Of a stretch of 64,000 bases of DNA, positions 1-11,259 are shown one piece after another. Numbering within the stretch: position 1 is the stretch's first letter; each line of letters starts with the position of its first letter. Position numbers and translations under genes: made by a program. The DNA comes from Hymenobacter taeanensis (lineage in GTDB: Bacteria > Bacteroidota > Bacteroidia > Cytophagales > Hymenobacteraceae), in NCBI RefSeq assembly GCF_013137895.1, contig NZ_CP053538.1:4619001-4683000 (forward strand). Direction: 5' to 3'. The notes beneath the pieces were generated by a model. The model did not search any database and was not told where the DNA came from. It was given only the letters and a program-made list of their open reading frames with translations.

Positions 1-909
1 GGTGCCATCGGCGTTGTACTTCAGGTAGTCCACGCAGATGGAGCGACGGTAGCTGCCGCCGGTGGGCAGGGAGCCGTTGTGGTAGAAAAAATAGCTCTTA
101 CCCTTGTAGTCGATGATGCCGGGGTGGGTAGTAAAGCTGTTGGGCACATTCTCCTGAATAATGCCTCGGTACGTCCAGGGGCCGGTGGCGCTGGGGGCCG
201 TGCAGTACTCTATCATTTCGGGCTTGGTGCCGGCGCTGGCGTACACGAGGTAATACAAGTTCTTGCGCTTATACACCCAAGGGCCTTCGATGTAGTTTCT
301 GGGCGTAATGAAGTTGATGGGGCCAGCCAGCTCGGTCAGGTTGTCCTTGAGCTTCACCCAGCGGCAGCTTAAGTTACCCCAGTACATGTAGACCTGCTTG
401 TCGTCGTCCACGAAAACCGTGGGGTCGATGTCGTCCCAGGCGTGCGGCTTGTCCTTGGTCATCTCATTCACGATGAGCGCCTTGCCAATAGCATCCCTGA
501 ACGGCCCGGTAGGCCTATCTGACACGGCCACGCCAATTGCCGCGCCGCCCTGGCTGTTGCCGTCCTTCTTATGAAACGTGGATACAAACCAGTAGAACTT
601 GCCGTTGTGGTACACGCACTGAGCCGCGTAGGCGTCGCCGGTGGCCCAGGCAAACGTGCGGGGCGAGAGGCGCGTGCCATAGTCTTTCCAGTGCACCATG
701 TCGGTGGTGGAATAGATGCGCCAGTCGGGCATTTTGTAGTTTGTTTCGCTTACTGAGGCCGTATCATGGCCGGTGTAAAGAAACAGCGTATCGCGGTACA
801 CCAAGGGCGCGGGGTCGGCGGTGAATACATCTTTGATAATGGGGTTTTGCGCCTGCGAAGGCAGGTAGGCCAGCAGGGTCAGCAGGGCAATGAGCCAGTT
901 CTTTTTCAT
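1..909 (-). CDS. GH43 family glycosidase, C-terminus cut by window edge
   Basis: Secreted five-bladed beta-propeller glycosidase of family GH43, probably an exo-acting arabinofuranosidase or xylosidase that trims xylan or arabinan side chains. The reading frame stays open to base 1 (303 codons seen). The start at 909 gives a clean signal peptide ending in PSQAQ. The three GH43 acid positions are recognisable: Asp32 in FTADPA (base), the Asp of DDIDPTVF (pKa modulator) and the Glu of NYIEGPW (general acid). The motif layout resembles the GH43+CBM6 protein at 2978-4324, so a CBM6 may follow outside the window. It is the last visible gene of the minus-strand xylan operon, 65 bp after the double esterase. 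Exact specificity cannot be read from the sequence. Confidence 0.9.
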   Translation of the reverse strand, partial: MKKNWLIALLTLLAYLPSQAQNPIIKDVFTADPAPLVYRDTLFLYTGHDTASVSETNYKMPDWRIYSTTDMVHWKDYGTRLSPRTFAWATGDAYAAQCVYHNGKFYWFVSTFHKKDGNSQGGAAIGVAVSDRPTGPFRDAIGKALIVNEMTKDKPHAWDDIDPTVFVDDDKQVYMYWGNLSCRWVKLKDNLTELAGPINFITPRNYIEGPWVYKRKNLYYLVYASAGTKPEMIEYCTAPSATGPWTYRGIIQENVPNSFTTHPGIIDYKGKSYFFYHNGSLPTGGSYRRSICVDYLKYNADGT

Positions 910-974
910 TGGGGTCGGATACTGGTTGGGAAGGCTATAGAGGCTCTGATAGGGCCGTGCGGTTGGCGGGCTAC

Positions 975-2906
<1,932 letters not shown>

Positions 2907-2977
2907 TCAGGAAGAGGCCTAGCAGGCCAGATAGTGGATGTAAATCAGACAGAGTGCAATCGAGAGTCTTCTTGTCT

Positions 2978-4324
2978 CTAGTCAAACTTGACCCAGTCAA
3001 TAGCTACAGGCGTGTTGGTTTTGGAGGACACAACCAACGCATGCGTGCCGGGCTTGAAGGCTGATACAGGTGCTTTTATCTCCTGCCACTGGCTGCTCTT
3101 CGGCACGGTTACCTGGGCTAGTAGCGGGCCGGTAGCCCCATCAGTGCGCAGTTGCACTGTGGCGCCCGCGGCAGCCTGCACACGCAGCGTTACTGTTTTA
3201 AGGGCCTGCTTGCCGAAGGCCACGTCGTTGTATTGCACCCAGCCCTGGTTGTTGGCAAACACCGTTTTCCAGCCCTGGAAGGTGTTGGACGTGTCCAGAA
3301 AGGCAATGGAAGCGCCACGGCTGCTCAGGCGACTGTAGCGGTCCAGCTGAATTTTCTGGCGGGCATCAGTCAGGCCTACGCCGCGCAGGGTGGGCACTAC
3401 TTTGCGAATGGTACCATCGGGCTCAAAAAACAGGCTGTCGATGCGCACCGAGCGATTCTTGTCGAAGGTAGGCGACAGGTCGTTGTGGTGGTAGAACAAA
3501 TACCACTGGTTCTTAACCTCTAGCAGGGAGTGGTGGTTGGTCCAGCACCCCGTCGGCGACTCGTCCATTAGCACGCCCTTCACCGTGAACGGACCCAGGG
3601 GGCTGGTGCTGGTAGCGTATTCAAGCCGCTCGGTCTTGTTGGCCACGTGCGGGTAGGTGAGGTAGTAGGTGCCGTTGCGCTTGAATAGGTAGGGTCCTTC
3701 CTTCAGGCCTTTGGTCGGTAGCTCGCCCAGCGTCACGGGCTCGGAGGCCAGCTCCAGCATGTTTTCTTTGAGCTTGGCCCCATAGATGTTGCCCTGCGAC
3801 CAATACAGGTAGGCCTGTCCATCCTGGTCGATAAATACGTTGGGGTCGATGCCGCGCACCCCCTTAATGGGCTGGGGCTCCGGCATGAAGGGGCCGGTGG
3901 GCTTATCGGCTACGGCTACTCCTACCGTAAAGCCCTTGTTGATGGTCGTGTCCTTGGGGGTAGTCGGGAAGTAGAAGTAGTACTTGCCGTTGCGCGCAAT
4001 GCAGTCGGGCGCCCACATGCTGTAGCTGTCGGGCTTCACCCAGGGCACTTTGTTTTGCGTGACGATGACGCCGTGGTCGGTCCAGTCGGTGAGGTTAGCG
4101 GAGGAAAACACGTGGTAGTCTTCCATCACAAACCAGCCGGCCCGCCCCCGACCGGGCGCGGCCGGAATATCGTGCGAGGGGTACACGTACACCCGTCCGT
4201 TAAACAGGCGCGCCGTGGGGTCAGCCGTGAATTGGTTGGTAATAATCGGGTTCTGCGCCTGGGCCGCACCGCCCACGAGGCAGGCTAGGACAGTCAGGAT
4301 ACAGTATAGTTTGTGTTTCAGCAT
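2978..4324 (-). CDS. GH43 glycosidase with C-terminal CBM6
   Basis: A 448-residue secreted enzyme. I chose the start at 4324 because it gives a normal signal peptide (MLKHKLYC... ending AAQAQ); a longer in-frame reading adds 16 residues of no recognisable type. The GH43 propeller covers about residues 25-320, with base Asp35 in FTADPT, the Asp in RGIDPNVF and the Glu in KEGPYLF. The last 120 residues form a beta-sandwich CBM6-like module ending in IDWVKFD. This pairing is typical of Bacteroidota arabinofuranosidases and xylosidases acting on arabinoxylan. It lies between the double esterase and another GH43, all on the minus strand. A REP-like palindrome sits just upstream. Confidence 0.88.
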   Translation of the reverse strand: MLKHKLYCILTVLACLVGGAAQAQNPIITNQFTADPTARLFNGRVYVYPSHDIPAAPGRGRAGWFVMEDYHVFSSANLTDWTDHGVIVTQNKVPWVKPDSYSMWAPDCIARNGKYYFYFPTTPKDTTINKGFTVGVAVADKPTGPFMPEPQPIKGVRGIDPNVFIDQDGQAYLYWSQGNIYGAKLKENMLELASEPVTLGELPTKGLKEGPYLFKRNGTYYLTYPHVANKTERLEYATSTSPLGPFTVKGVLMDESPTGCWTNHHSLLEVKNQWYLFYHHNDLSPTFDKNRSVRIDSLFFEPDGTIRKVVPTLRGVGLTDARQKIQLDRYSRLSSRGASIAFLDTSNTFQGWKTVFANNQGWVQYNDVAFGKQALKTVTLRVQAAAGATVQLRTDGATGPLLAQVTVPKSSQWQEIKAPVSAFKPGTHALVVSSKTNTPVAIDWVKFD

Positions 4325-4364
4325 ATGTGGGTAGGAATTCGAGTAGGATTTGAAGTCAAAAGAG

Positions 4365-4396
4365 GTCGTCATGCTGAGCGCAGCCGAAGCATGACC
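4365..4396. repeat. REP-like palindrome between two GH43 genes
   Basis: The stem GTCATGCT (4368-4375) pairs with AGCATGAC (4388-4395) around a short loop reading GAGCGCAGCCGA. The TCATGCTGAGC...GAAGCATGA pattern resembles dispersed intergenic palindromes I associate with Hymenobacter and other Bacteroidota. Only one copy was noticed here, so the repeat-family assignment rests on recall. Confidence 0.5.
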
Positions 4397-4408
4397 GTTG
4401 GGTAAAAG

Positions 4409-6001
4409 CTACTTAGCTCCGGTAAGTGTCTCCGTAATGCGGAAGTAGTCGAAATCGGCATAGCCGCCCGCCTGCTTCGTGGCGTAGTTGAACAGCCCAA
4501 ACCGGTAGCCCATGAAGTGAGGCAGCGTGTAGGCCATCTTGAGCGGGCCGCCAATGGCTTTCCACGTTTTGCCATCGAGGCTGTAGAAAAACGTCGCCAC
4601 GTCTTTGCGCTCCGTAAAGTCGCATTCCGCCTTGAAGTACACCGTATTCTGCGTCAGCGGCAGGCGTTGCAATTCCACGGGTTTCTCCGTCTCGGCGCTA
4701 ACCATAACGATGGACTTCTGGCCGTTGCGCGACTCCACTCCTACTAGGCCGTAGCGCTTTTGCAGGAGGGCCAGGCCCGCGAAGTCGCCGTCTTTCAGAT
4801 GCGACACATCCAGGGCGGTGGTGCCGGCGCAAGTCGGGCCGATGGTGCGCTGGGTGAGCGTGTTACGGGCCAGCAGGAAGGTAGTGTCCGTGCGGCCGGT
4901 TTTGAGACGCAGGTAGCCCGCACGGTCGGTGAGCGACCAGAGGGAGTTTTCAGGGTTGTGGTTCCACTGCCACACCAAGGGTAGGGCGGGCTCGCCCTTG
5001 CGCCGGCTAAACTCATCCGAGGCTACGATGCCCGGAATCAGGCCTTTACTGGCGGGTAGGGCCAGCGTCTGGGGCACCTTGCCAGCCGGGCTACCCAGCA
5101 CCGGCCAGCCATCGGCCCAGGTCACGGGCACTAGGTACGGGATGCGGCCCACGGCGCCGTAGTCGCGGAACAGGTAGGAAAACCACCGGCCATCGGGCGT
5201 ATCGATGAGGCCGCCCTGGGCCACGCCTAGGTCTTGCAGCGCCACCCGGCCTTCGTAGGGGCCAGTGAGCTTGTCGGCCCGATGCACCACCACGGTGCGC
5301 ATGCCGCCTTTGGGCCAGGTGATGTTGAAGAGGTAGTACTTGCCTTTGATTTTGAACAGCTGCGACCCTTCGGCGGGTAGACCTAGGTTGGGGCCGGCTG
5401 GGGTGCTGGCATTTTCAATCAGCACCTGCTCCGTGGCGCCAGGCTTCACGCCAGAGGCGTCGGCCTTCAACTCAATTAGTTGCAGCTTACCGGCCCCAAA
5501 CACTAGGTACACACGGCCATCGTCATCAAAAAACAGGGAGTGGTCGTGGTAGCTCGGCTTGAACGACACGGCTTTCCAGGGGCCCTTCTCGATGTTCTTG
5601 GTCGAATAAATGTAGGTCTTGCCCGTGGTCTGGGCGAAGGTCGAAACGTAGTAGGTACCGTTGTGAAACCGCAGGCTACTGGCCCACGACCCGCGGCCGT
5701 AGGTGCTCTTGCCGTTGCGCAGCGTCAGCTCATCTTGGGTACCCAGCGTGTCGGAGGCGTAGCTCACGAGGTGCCAGTTCACCAGGTCCTTCGATTTCAT
5801 GATGGGCACCCCCGGCGTCATGTGCATGGTGGTGCTGCTCATGTAATAGGTGTCTCCTACCCGAATCATGGACAGGTCCGGCACGTCGGCGAAGATGATG
5901 GGGTTTTGCGCCTGCTTCACCTGCGCTGTCAGCGGCGCCACTACCGCCGCCGCGAAGAACACGCCAATAGCTAAAACACTCCGTTTCAAAGAATAAGGCA
6001 T
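4409..6001 (-). CDS. GH43 beta-xylosidase-like protein with C-terminal jelly-roll domain
   Basis: A 530-residue secreted GH43 enzyme. ATG at 6001 gives signal peptide MPYSLKRSVL... ending LTAQ; a second ATG at 6010 would add only MWP. The propeller covers about residues 30-330: base Asp42 in VPDLSMIR, the SYHDHSLFFDDDG strand supplying the modulating Asp, and the GLPAEGSQLFK Glu as proton donor. Residues about 345-530 form a concanavalin-like beta-xylosidase C-terminal domain (DGKTW and GYRFGLFNYA motifs) that usually shapes the active site. The likely role is removal of xylose or arabinose from oligosaccharides in the periplasm. It sits between GH8 and the GH43-CBM6 gene. Confidence 0.87.
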   Translation of the reverse strand: MPYSLKRSVLAIGVFFAAAVVAPLTAQVKQAQNPIIFADVPDLSMIRVGDTYYMSSTTMHMTPGVPIMKSKDLVNWHLVSYASDTLGTQDELTLRNGKSTYGRGSWASSLRFHNGTYYVSTFAQTTGKTYIYSTKNIEKGPWKAVSFKPSYHDHSLFFDDDGRVYLVFGAGKLQLIELKADASGVKPGATEQVLIENASTPAGPNLGLPAEGSQLFKIKGKYYLFNITWPKGGMRTVVVHRADKLTGPYEGRVALQDLGVAQGGLIDTPDGRWFSYLFRDYGAVGRIPYLVPVTWADGWPVLGSPAGKVPQTLALPASKGLIPGIVASDEFSRRKGEPALPLVWQWNHNPENSLWSLTDRAGYLRLKTGRTDTTFLLARNTLTQRTIGPTCAGTTALDVSHLKDGDFAGLALLQKRYGLVGVESRNGQKSIVMVSAETEKPVELQRLPLTQNTVYFKAECDFTERKDVATFFYSLDGKTWKAIGGPLKMAYTLPHFMGYRFGLFNYATKQAGGYADFDYFRITETLTGAK

Positions 6002-6036
6002 AGGCCACAAACGCTGAGGTGAGTAGAGAATCGAAC

Positions 6037-7338
6037 TTAAGCAGGCTTGATAGCCTGGTATTTGCCGCTTAAGTGCAGCAAGCTGAAGAGATATAGCAGG
6101 CCGTCGTAGTAGGGGTCAAAGTAGCCGTCCTCGTAGGGGGTCAGCTTGGCGTTCCAGAGGGCGTGCACGAAAGCCAGGTCCCGGTCTTGATGCATGAGTG
6201 AGGCCGAGGCGCTGGTGGCAACCAGGCCCAGGGAGTGCCGCAGCTTCTTGACGTCGCCGGCTTGCAGAATAAACTCAGGCCGTGAGCCGTCCACGTTGAA
6301 CTGGTCTTCGAAGGTATTCACCCCTTTGCTGCGCAAAAACCCTTGGAAGCGCCGCGCATACTGCTGCTGCCAGGCCTTGTCCTTGCCAAACCACACGTAG
6401 TCCATGGCAATGTTCATGGGCACCCGCCACGAATCGTAGCGGAAGGCGGGCGGCGCCCACTTGGTGGCGTGGGGCTGGCCGCTAAACTCGGTGTAGTCGT
6501 AGTTGAGGCCGGTGGGCGCGGCGCAGGCGCGGTGCAGAAACGCCCGCGCCGTATCGGCGCAGGCCCGGTAAAACGGCTCGTGCCCGTCCTTGGCGTAGGT
6601 GGCCCACACTTCCAGAAAGGCCGGCACGTGGTACGAGGGGTCCGTCCAGTTATACATATCCCCTACCGGCACAAAGGTGATTTGCTTGTGCTCAGTATTG
6701 AAGAGGTTGCGCACGCCGCCCGTACCGTCTTTTTTCCACGAGGCATCTAAAATGCGACGAGCTTCCTGGTAGTAGTTGATGCCGGTGGCATTTCCCCACC
6801 GGTTGGCGGCAAACAGCAGGCTGGTGATGAAGTACAGCTCGCCATCCGAAGCGGGTCCTTCCGAATTGAGCTTCATGGTGGTAGTGCTGAAACTCCAGGC
6901 GAAGTAGCCTTCCAGCGGGCCACTCTGGTGCTGCAAGTTCTTTTTTGACCAGCGCCAGAGACGGTCAAACACCTCCTTTTTGTTCATCTGCACCGCCACC
7001 ATCATCCCGTACGACATGCCTTCGGTGCGGGCATCGTGGTTTTTCACATCCGACACGTAGGCCATCGAGTCGCCCACCTCGAAGTACACCTTGTTGGGCC
7101 CTTCAAACACATCGTGGTAGGTCTGGGCTACTTTCTGGTCGATGGCGGCCTGGCTGTAGCCTGCCTGCCGTAGCAAACTAGGGTACTTACCCGTGTAAAA
7201 AGCTCCTTTTTGCGCGTTGGGTGCCAGTTTGGGCTTGGAGGTGCGCTGGGCAGACGCACTACCTAGGCCAGCACATTGCAAGCCTAGCAGCAGCAAGCCA
7301 ACCCAACTGCGGTGAAGGAAAGAGAAACGTGCATTCAT
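6037..7338 (-). CDS. GH8 enzyme, probable reducing-end xylose-releasing exo-oligoxylanase
   Basis: A 433-residue (alpha/alpha)6-barrel enzyme with an N-terminal signal (ends GSASA). The GH8 signature is clear: acid Glu106 in DARTEGMSYGMM and Asp165 in PASDGELYF. GH8 includes endoglucanases, chitosanases and Rex enzymes (EC 3.2.1.156) that clip xylose from the reducing end of xylo-oligosaccharides. The surrounding GH43, GH67 and SusCD genes favour the Rex function, which is an inference from context. It has the usual family length and no obvious extra domain. The gap to the GH97 gene is 83 bp. Confidence 0.88.
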   Translation of the reverse strand: MNARFSFLHRSWVGLLLLGLQCAGLGSASAQRTSKPKLAPNAQKGAFYTGKYPSLLRQAGYSQAAIDQKVAQTYHDVFEGPNKVYFEVGDSMAYVSDVKNHDARTEGMSYGMMVAVQMNKKEVFDRLWRWSKKNLQHQSGPLEGYFAWSFSTTTMKLNSEGPASDGELYFITSLLFAANRWGNATGINYYQEARRILDASWKKDGTGGVRNLFNTEHKQITFVPVGDMYNWTDPSYHVPAFLEVWATYAKDGHEPFYRACADTARAFLHRACAAPTGLNYDYTEFSGQPHATKWAPPAFRYDSWRVPMNIAMDYVWFGKDKAWQQQYARRFQGFLRSKGVNTFEDQFNVDGSRPEFILQAGDVKKLRHSLGLVATSASASLMHQDRDLAFVHALWNAKLTPYEDGYFDPYYDGLLYLFSLLHLSGKYQAIKPA

Positions 7339-7421
7339 AGAGTGAAGACAAAGGGCGGTGGAGCGGCATTTTGCACAGGTTTTCCGCTCGGTATGGGGGT
7401 AGGAAGAATTGCTGAGAGGCC

Positions 7422-9350
7422 CTAGGGCTGCACCACGAAGCCGCCCCGTGCCGGCAGCGTCACGCTGACAGTATTGCCCGCCACGGCCCGCGTGCTGAAG
7501 CTGCGGTTGGTGTCGCCGTCGGTGATGAGCGTGCCGTTTTTGAGGCCTAGCTTGCCGAGGTCAACCTGGATGGTTTTGGGCGCGTCGGTGGCGTTGATGC
7601 CGGCCACGTACCACTCGCCGCCGGGGGCCTGGCGGGCCAGTACCGCGTACTCGCCAGGGAAGCCGTCGAGCAGCTTCACATCGGCCCAGCGCGGGGGTAG
7701 TTTCTTCACGAAGTCTTGCACGTAAGCGGGCTGCGCGGCCATGCCCTCGGGCACCTCGGCGTAGTGCTGAATGCCCGACTGAAACAGCACCGACAATGCC
7801 AGCTCAAAGGCATTAGACGTGCGCCGCTCCTTGCCCCGAATCTCGGAGAAGGCCATGGGCGTGAAGTCCATCGGCCCCACGGCGTTGCGGGTGAAGGGTA
7901 GCGTAGCGCAGTGGGTAGCCTCCTGGTCGGTGTTGCGCTGGTCGAAGGTCAGGAACTCGAAGCCCTTCACGGCCTCCATCGTCATCAGGTTGGGGTAAGT
8001 CCGGTTCCAGCCCCGCGGGATGGTGGTGCCGTGAAAGTTGACCAGCAGACCCGCTTGCGCGGCATCGACGAGCAAGTCCTGGTAGTAGTTCATAAACGAC
8101 TGTCCATCGCCCCCGAAGAAGTCCACTTTAATTCCTGCCACACCCATTTGCTTGATGCGCGCAAACTCCTTGCGGCGACTTTCGGACTCAAATAGCACGT
8201 TGGTGGGCGTTTGCGGGGCCTGGTTCCAGTGGCCGTTCGAATTGTACCACACCAGCAGGCCCACGTTTTTGGAGCGCGCATACTGGGCTAGCTCCTGCGT
8301 TTTATCGTAGCCTATTTGCTTGTCCCAGAGCGCATCGACCAGGCAGTAGCGCCAACCCATGTTGGCGGCATAGTCGATGAAGCGGCGCTGCACGTCGTAG
8401 GTGGTGTTCTGATCCCCCATTAGCACCCACGACCACGACGATTTGCCGGGCGCCTCGGTGAGCACTGGCGTTTTAGCGGGCGCGCTCAAATCCGTCGTCA
8501 GCGTCGATTCTACAATGGGCGCCAGCGAATTGCCTATCACTACCACGCGCCAGGGCGTACTCCATGGCAGGCGGCTTTCGGGCAGCAGGGCCGCATCAGG
8601 CGTCGTTTTTTCGGGGGCCTGCGGAAATGCCACAGCATACTCCGCATCGGGCGACTCGTGGGCCAAGTGGGTACCGGCGTAGGTTCGGCCCATGCCGGCC
8701 TCAGTCAGTAGCACCCAGTGCCCGTTGGTTTGAAACAACGCCGGAAACGACCACCCCTGCCCGATAGTTGACGGCGTGCCAGCCGCGATACCGCGCTGGT
8801 AATTTTCCTCATACGAGGGCTGCGTGTTGGCAAACCCGGTTTGAGCCTTGGCGTGCGGGTGCAGCCAGCCCTTGGCGCTAGTTGGCAAATGAAAAGAAGT
8901 GGCTTCAGCCGTGATGCGCTGTACCTCCTTGCTCGGCCCTTCCAACAGATACTGAAACGCTACCCCATCATTCGATACCTGAAACACTACGCTGAGCTGC
9001 GGCGCCCCGGCCGCCCCGGCAAAGTGCAGCACGCGCCGGTTGGCCCGGTAGCGGCAATTGGCCCGCTTGTCGGTGGCCAGCTGATAGTCGTCAGTTACAA
9101 CCGTTTGCTTATAGGCTTTCGTTAGCTGGAGGCCCTGTGTGAGGTCGGCGCTGGCGAGGCGGAGGCCTAGGTGCGAGGGCCGTAGCAGCTCGGCCTGGCG
9201 GTAGCGCACGGTGTAGGTAGGCTGGCCTTGGGCCGTTACGTCTACCGTCACCTGTACGGCCCCGTCGGGGCTACTAATCTGGATGGGCTTGGCGGCTTGG
9301 GCAGCGGCAAGGGGTAGCACGAGCAGGCAAAGGAGTGGGAATAAGCGCAT
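7422..9350 (-). CDS. GH97 glycosidase, likely retaining alpha-galactosidase type
   Basis: A 642-residue periplasmic GH97 protein with signal peptide ending AAAQAA. An N-terminal beta-sandwich (about 25-280) is followed by a TIM barrel (about 300-560) and a C-terminal beta-sandwich. GH97 splits into inverting alpha-glucosidases (SusB type) and retaining enzymes with an Asp nucleophile. Here GIKVDFFGGDG places Asp410 at the strand end where the retaining group has its nucleophile, and Glu465 in the MEAVKGFE segment lies 55 residues later, matching the spacing I recall for a retaining Bacteroides enzyme. The substrate could be an alpha-galactosyl or other alpha-linked decoration of xylan. Assignment to the family is firm; the substrate is inferred. 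Confidence 0.88.
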   Translation of the reverse strand: MRLFPLLCLLVLPLAAAQAAKPIQISSPDGAVQVTVDVTAQGQPTYTVRYRQAELLRPSHLGLRLASADLTQGLQLTKAYKQTVVTDDYQLATDKRANCRYRANRRVLHFAGAAGAPQLSVVFQVSNDGVAFQYLLEGPSKEVQRITAEATSFHLPTSAKGWLHPHAKAQTGFANTQPSYEENYQRGIAAGTPSTIGQGWSFPALFQTNGHWVLLTEAGMGRTYAGTHLAHESPDAEYAVAFPQAPEKTTPDAALLPESRLPWSTPWRVVVIGNSLAPIVESTLTTDLSAPAKTPVLTEAPGKSSWSWVLMGDQNTTYDVQRRFIDYAANMGWRYCLVDALWDKQIGYDKTQELAQYARSKNVGLLVWYNSNGHWNQAPQTPTNVLFESESRRKEFARIKQMGVAGIKVDFFGGDGQSFMNYYQDLLVDAAQAGLLVNFHGTTIPRGWNRTYPNLMTMEAVKGFEFLTFDQRNTDQEATHCATLPFTRNAVGPMDFTPMAFSEIRGKERRTSNAFELALSVLFQSGIQHYAEVPEGMAAQPAYVQDFVKKLPPRWADVKLLDGFPGEYAVLARQAPGGEWYVAGINATDAPKTIQVDLGKLGLKNGTLITDGDTNRSFSTRAVAGNTVSVTLPARGGFVVQP

Positions 9351-9387
9351 ATCGGGAAAGGTGGAAGCGTAGCTAGCGGGCCGCGTA

Positions 9388-11073
9388 TTATTTCTTGTAC
9401 ATGGGGTCGTGGCCCTCGTACTTCAGCCACTTGAAGGAGGCCGTATTGGTAGTGGGCTGCCCGGCCGAGGTGCCGTACATGCCGTAGAGGCAGCCAATGA
9501 AGCCGCCCGCTACCTGCGTGCTCAGGAAGCGCGCATCTACCTTGTCTTTCAGCACCGTGTACTTTTTGCCATCCTCCGAAAAGCGGAAGCTATAGGTGTC
9601 GCCGTCGGCATTAATGCGCAGCTGCACCTTGCCGGCCGCCGCTTTCAGCAGCGCTTTTGCCAGCAGCTCGGTGTTCTTCGCATCGGCCGTGCTCTTAAGC
9701 AGTTGCACAACGGGCTTGCCATTCTCCACCGACTTACAGAGGTAGTAGAAGTGCTTCTCATCTTGGAACACCACCAGTCCCGCCGTTTCGTTGGCCGCCT
9801 TGGCCGCAAACGTCAGCTCGGTTTCGGCGCTGCCGTACATGTGCTGCTGGCGCTTGCCGATGAAGGCCGGGTTGCCGGTTTCGGCGCACGTTTCGGGCTT
9901 CAGTTTCAGAGTGAGGCCTTTTGCCTTACTCAGGGAGAAATTGGTGCTATCCACCGTGCGTAGGAACAAGAGCGCCGGGTCGAGCTGCTTCTCGAAAGTG
10001 AGCGTATAGGCGAAATTGCCGTTTTGTGGCAGGGCGCCTTTCTGCTTTACCTCGGGGAAGTTGGCTCTGTAGGAATACTGCACGCCGTTTGGTCCTGGGT
10101 CCATGACGGGCCACTCATCTTTCCACACCACGGGCACAATGAAGGTCTCGCGGCCCGTGTTATAGAAGTTTTCCTCGTAGGGTCGCACAGCCAGGAAAAT
10201 AGCGTAGGTCTTGCCATCGGGGCCCTCTACAAACTGGGCGTGCCCGGCCGAGGTAATGGGATCCTTGCGGTCTTTGGGCAGCTCGCGCTGCGAGAGGATA
10301 GGGTTTTTCTCGTAGGGCACAAAGGGCCCCAGGGGCGCCTTGCCGCGGAATACCACCTCCGTGTGGTTGACCGATGTGCCACCTTCCGCCGCGTACAGGT
10401 AGTACCAGTCGCCTCGCTTCATCAGGTGTGGGCCTTCAATCCAGACGGGCTTCTTGCTCAGGTCTACCCCACCGTTCACTATAATCTTTGCCTCGCCCAC
10501 GGTCTGCAACGTTTTGGGGTTCAGCTCAATAATCTTGATGGAGCGGTGACCGCTATACAGCGGCTTGTTGTCGGGTGGGTCGCTGTTGTAGATAACGTAG
10601 GCCTTATCGCCCTCAAAGTACAGGGAGGGGTCAATGCCCTTCACCTCGGGCAGGAAAGTTGGATTGCTCCACGGCCCGGCTGGGTTTTTGGCCGTCACTA
10701 CAAAGTTGCCCTTGTGGTCGATGAGCGTGCAGGTGACGTAGTACGTGCCATTGTGGTACTCAATGGCTGGCGCGAACAACCCACGGGTCATCCGGTCGCC
10801 CAAAAAGGTCATTTGCGAGGGCCGGTCAATTACGTTCCCTACCTGCTTCCAGTTCTTAAGGTCTCGGCTGTGCATGACCGGTATACCGGGAAAGTAAGAG
10901 AAAGTGGAGTTCACCAGGTAATAATCCGCGCCCACCTTAGTAATACTCGGATCTGGGTAAAAACCCGTCAGAATAGGGTTAACCAACTCAATCGATTGTG
11001 CAAATAGACTTGAGCTTTGTATGAGTACAGCAGTAGTGATACCCAGCAATGCTTTCATGTTTGTGCGTCTCAT
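9388..11073 (-). CDS. GH43 beta-xylosidase with C-terminal concanavalin-like domain
   Basis: A 561-residue secreted GH43 enzyme. Starts at 11073 (MRRTNMKAL) and 11058 (MKALLGIT) are both possible; either leaves a signal ending SSLFAQ. Base Asp41 lies in GFYPDPSI, the modulating Asp in VKGIDPSLYF and the acid Glu in VWIEGPHL. Residues about 350-555 form the beta-xylosidase C-terminal jelly roll. The order NP-x-GFYPDPS with SRDLKNW is typical of exo-xylosidases and arabinofuranosidases. It is the first hydrolase after SusCD, separated from susD by a 219-bp gap containing a long hairpin, so its expression may be set apart from that of the transporter. Confidence 0.9.
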   Translation of the reverse strand: MRRTNMKALLGITTAVLIQSSSLFAQSIELVNPILTGFYPDPSITKVGADYYLVNSTFSYFPGIPVMHSRDLKNWKQVGNVIDRPSQMTFLGDRMTRGLFAPAIEYHNGTYYVTCTLIDHKGNFVVTAKNPAGPWSNPTFLPEVKGIDPSLYFEGDKAYVIYNSDPPDNKPLYSGHRSIKIIELNPKTLQTVGEAKIIVNGGVDLSKKPVWIEGPHLMKRGDWYYLYAAEGGTSVNHTEVVFRGKAPLGPFVPYEKNPILSQRELPKDRKDPITSAGHAQFVEGPDGKTYAIFLAVRPYEENFYNTGRETFIVPVVWKDEWPVMDPGPNGVQYSYRANFPEVKQKGALPQNGNFAYTLTFEKQLDPALLFLRTVDSTNFSLSKAKGLTLKLKPETCAETGNPAFIGKRQQHMYGSAETELTFAAKAANETAGLVVFQDEKHFYYLCKSVENGKPVVQLLKSTADAKNTELLAKALLKAAAGKVQLRINADGDTYSFRFSEDGKKYTVLKDKVDARFLSTQVAGGFIGCLYGMYGTSAGQPTTNTASFKWLKYEGHDPMYKK

Positions 11074-11202
11074 ATACTCTGGTGAGAATTAACGGTAGTC
11101 AGTTGGTTGCCTAGGCCACTCCAGTAGCGTTGCGGAGGCTGAATACTACCCTATGTGAGATAAATCAATTCGTAGCCCCCATAGCCTTCGCGGCGAAAAT
11201 AT

Positions 11203-11259
11203 ATTGCCGGCAGCACACCTTAGCCGAACGGATTCGGGTTCGGGTACACTGCCGGCAAT
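11203..11259 (-). terminator. Intercistronic hairpin between susD and GH43
   Basis: The 11-bp arms ATTGCCGGCAG (11203-11213) and CTGCCGGCAAT (11249-11259) are perfectly complementary. A smaller CCGAA/TTCGG hairpin lies in the 35-base interior. Read on the coding (minus) strand, the stem is followed by an AU-rich TATATTTTC stretch. It could terminate part of the transcripts after susD or stabilise the susCD message. The surrounding 11074-11292 gap holds no gene. Confidence 0.5.

Noticed and set aside
10024..11007. A 327-codon open frame on the plus strand
   Set aside because: It lies wholly antisense to a clear GH43 gene, lacks family features and is explained by GC-rich third positions of that gene.
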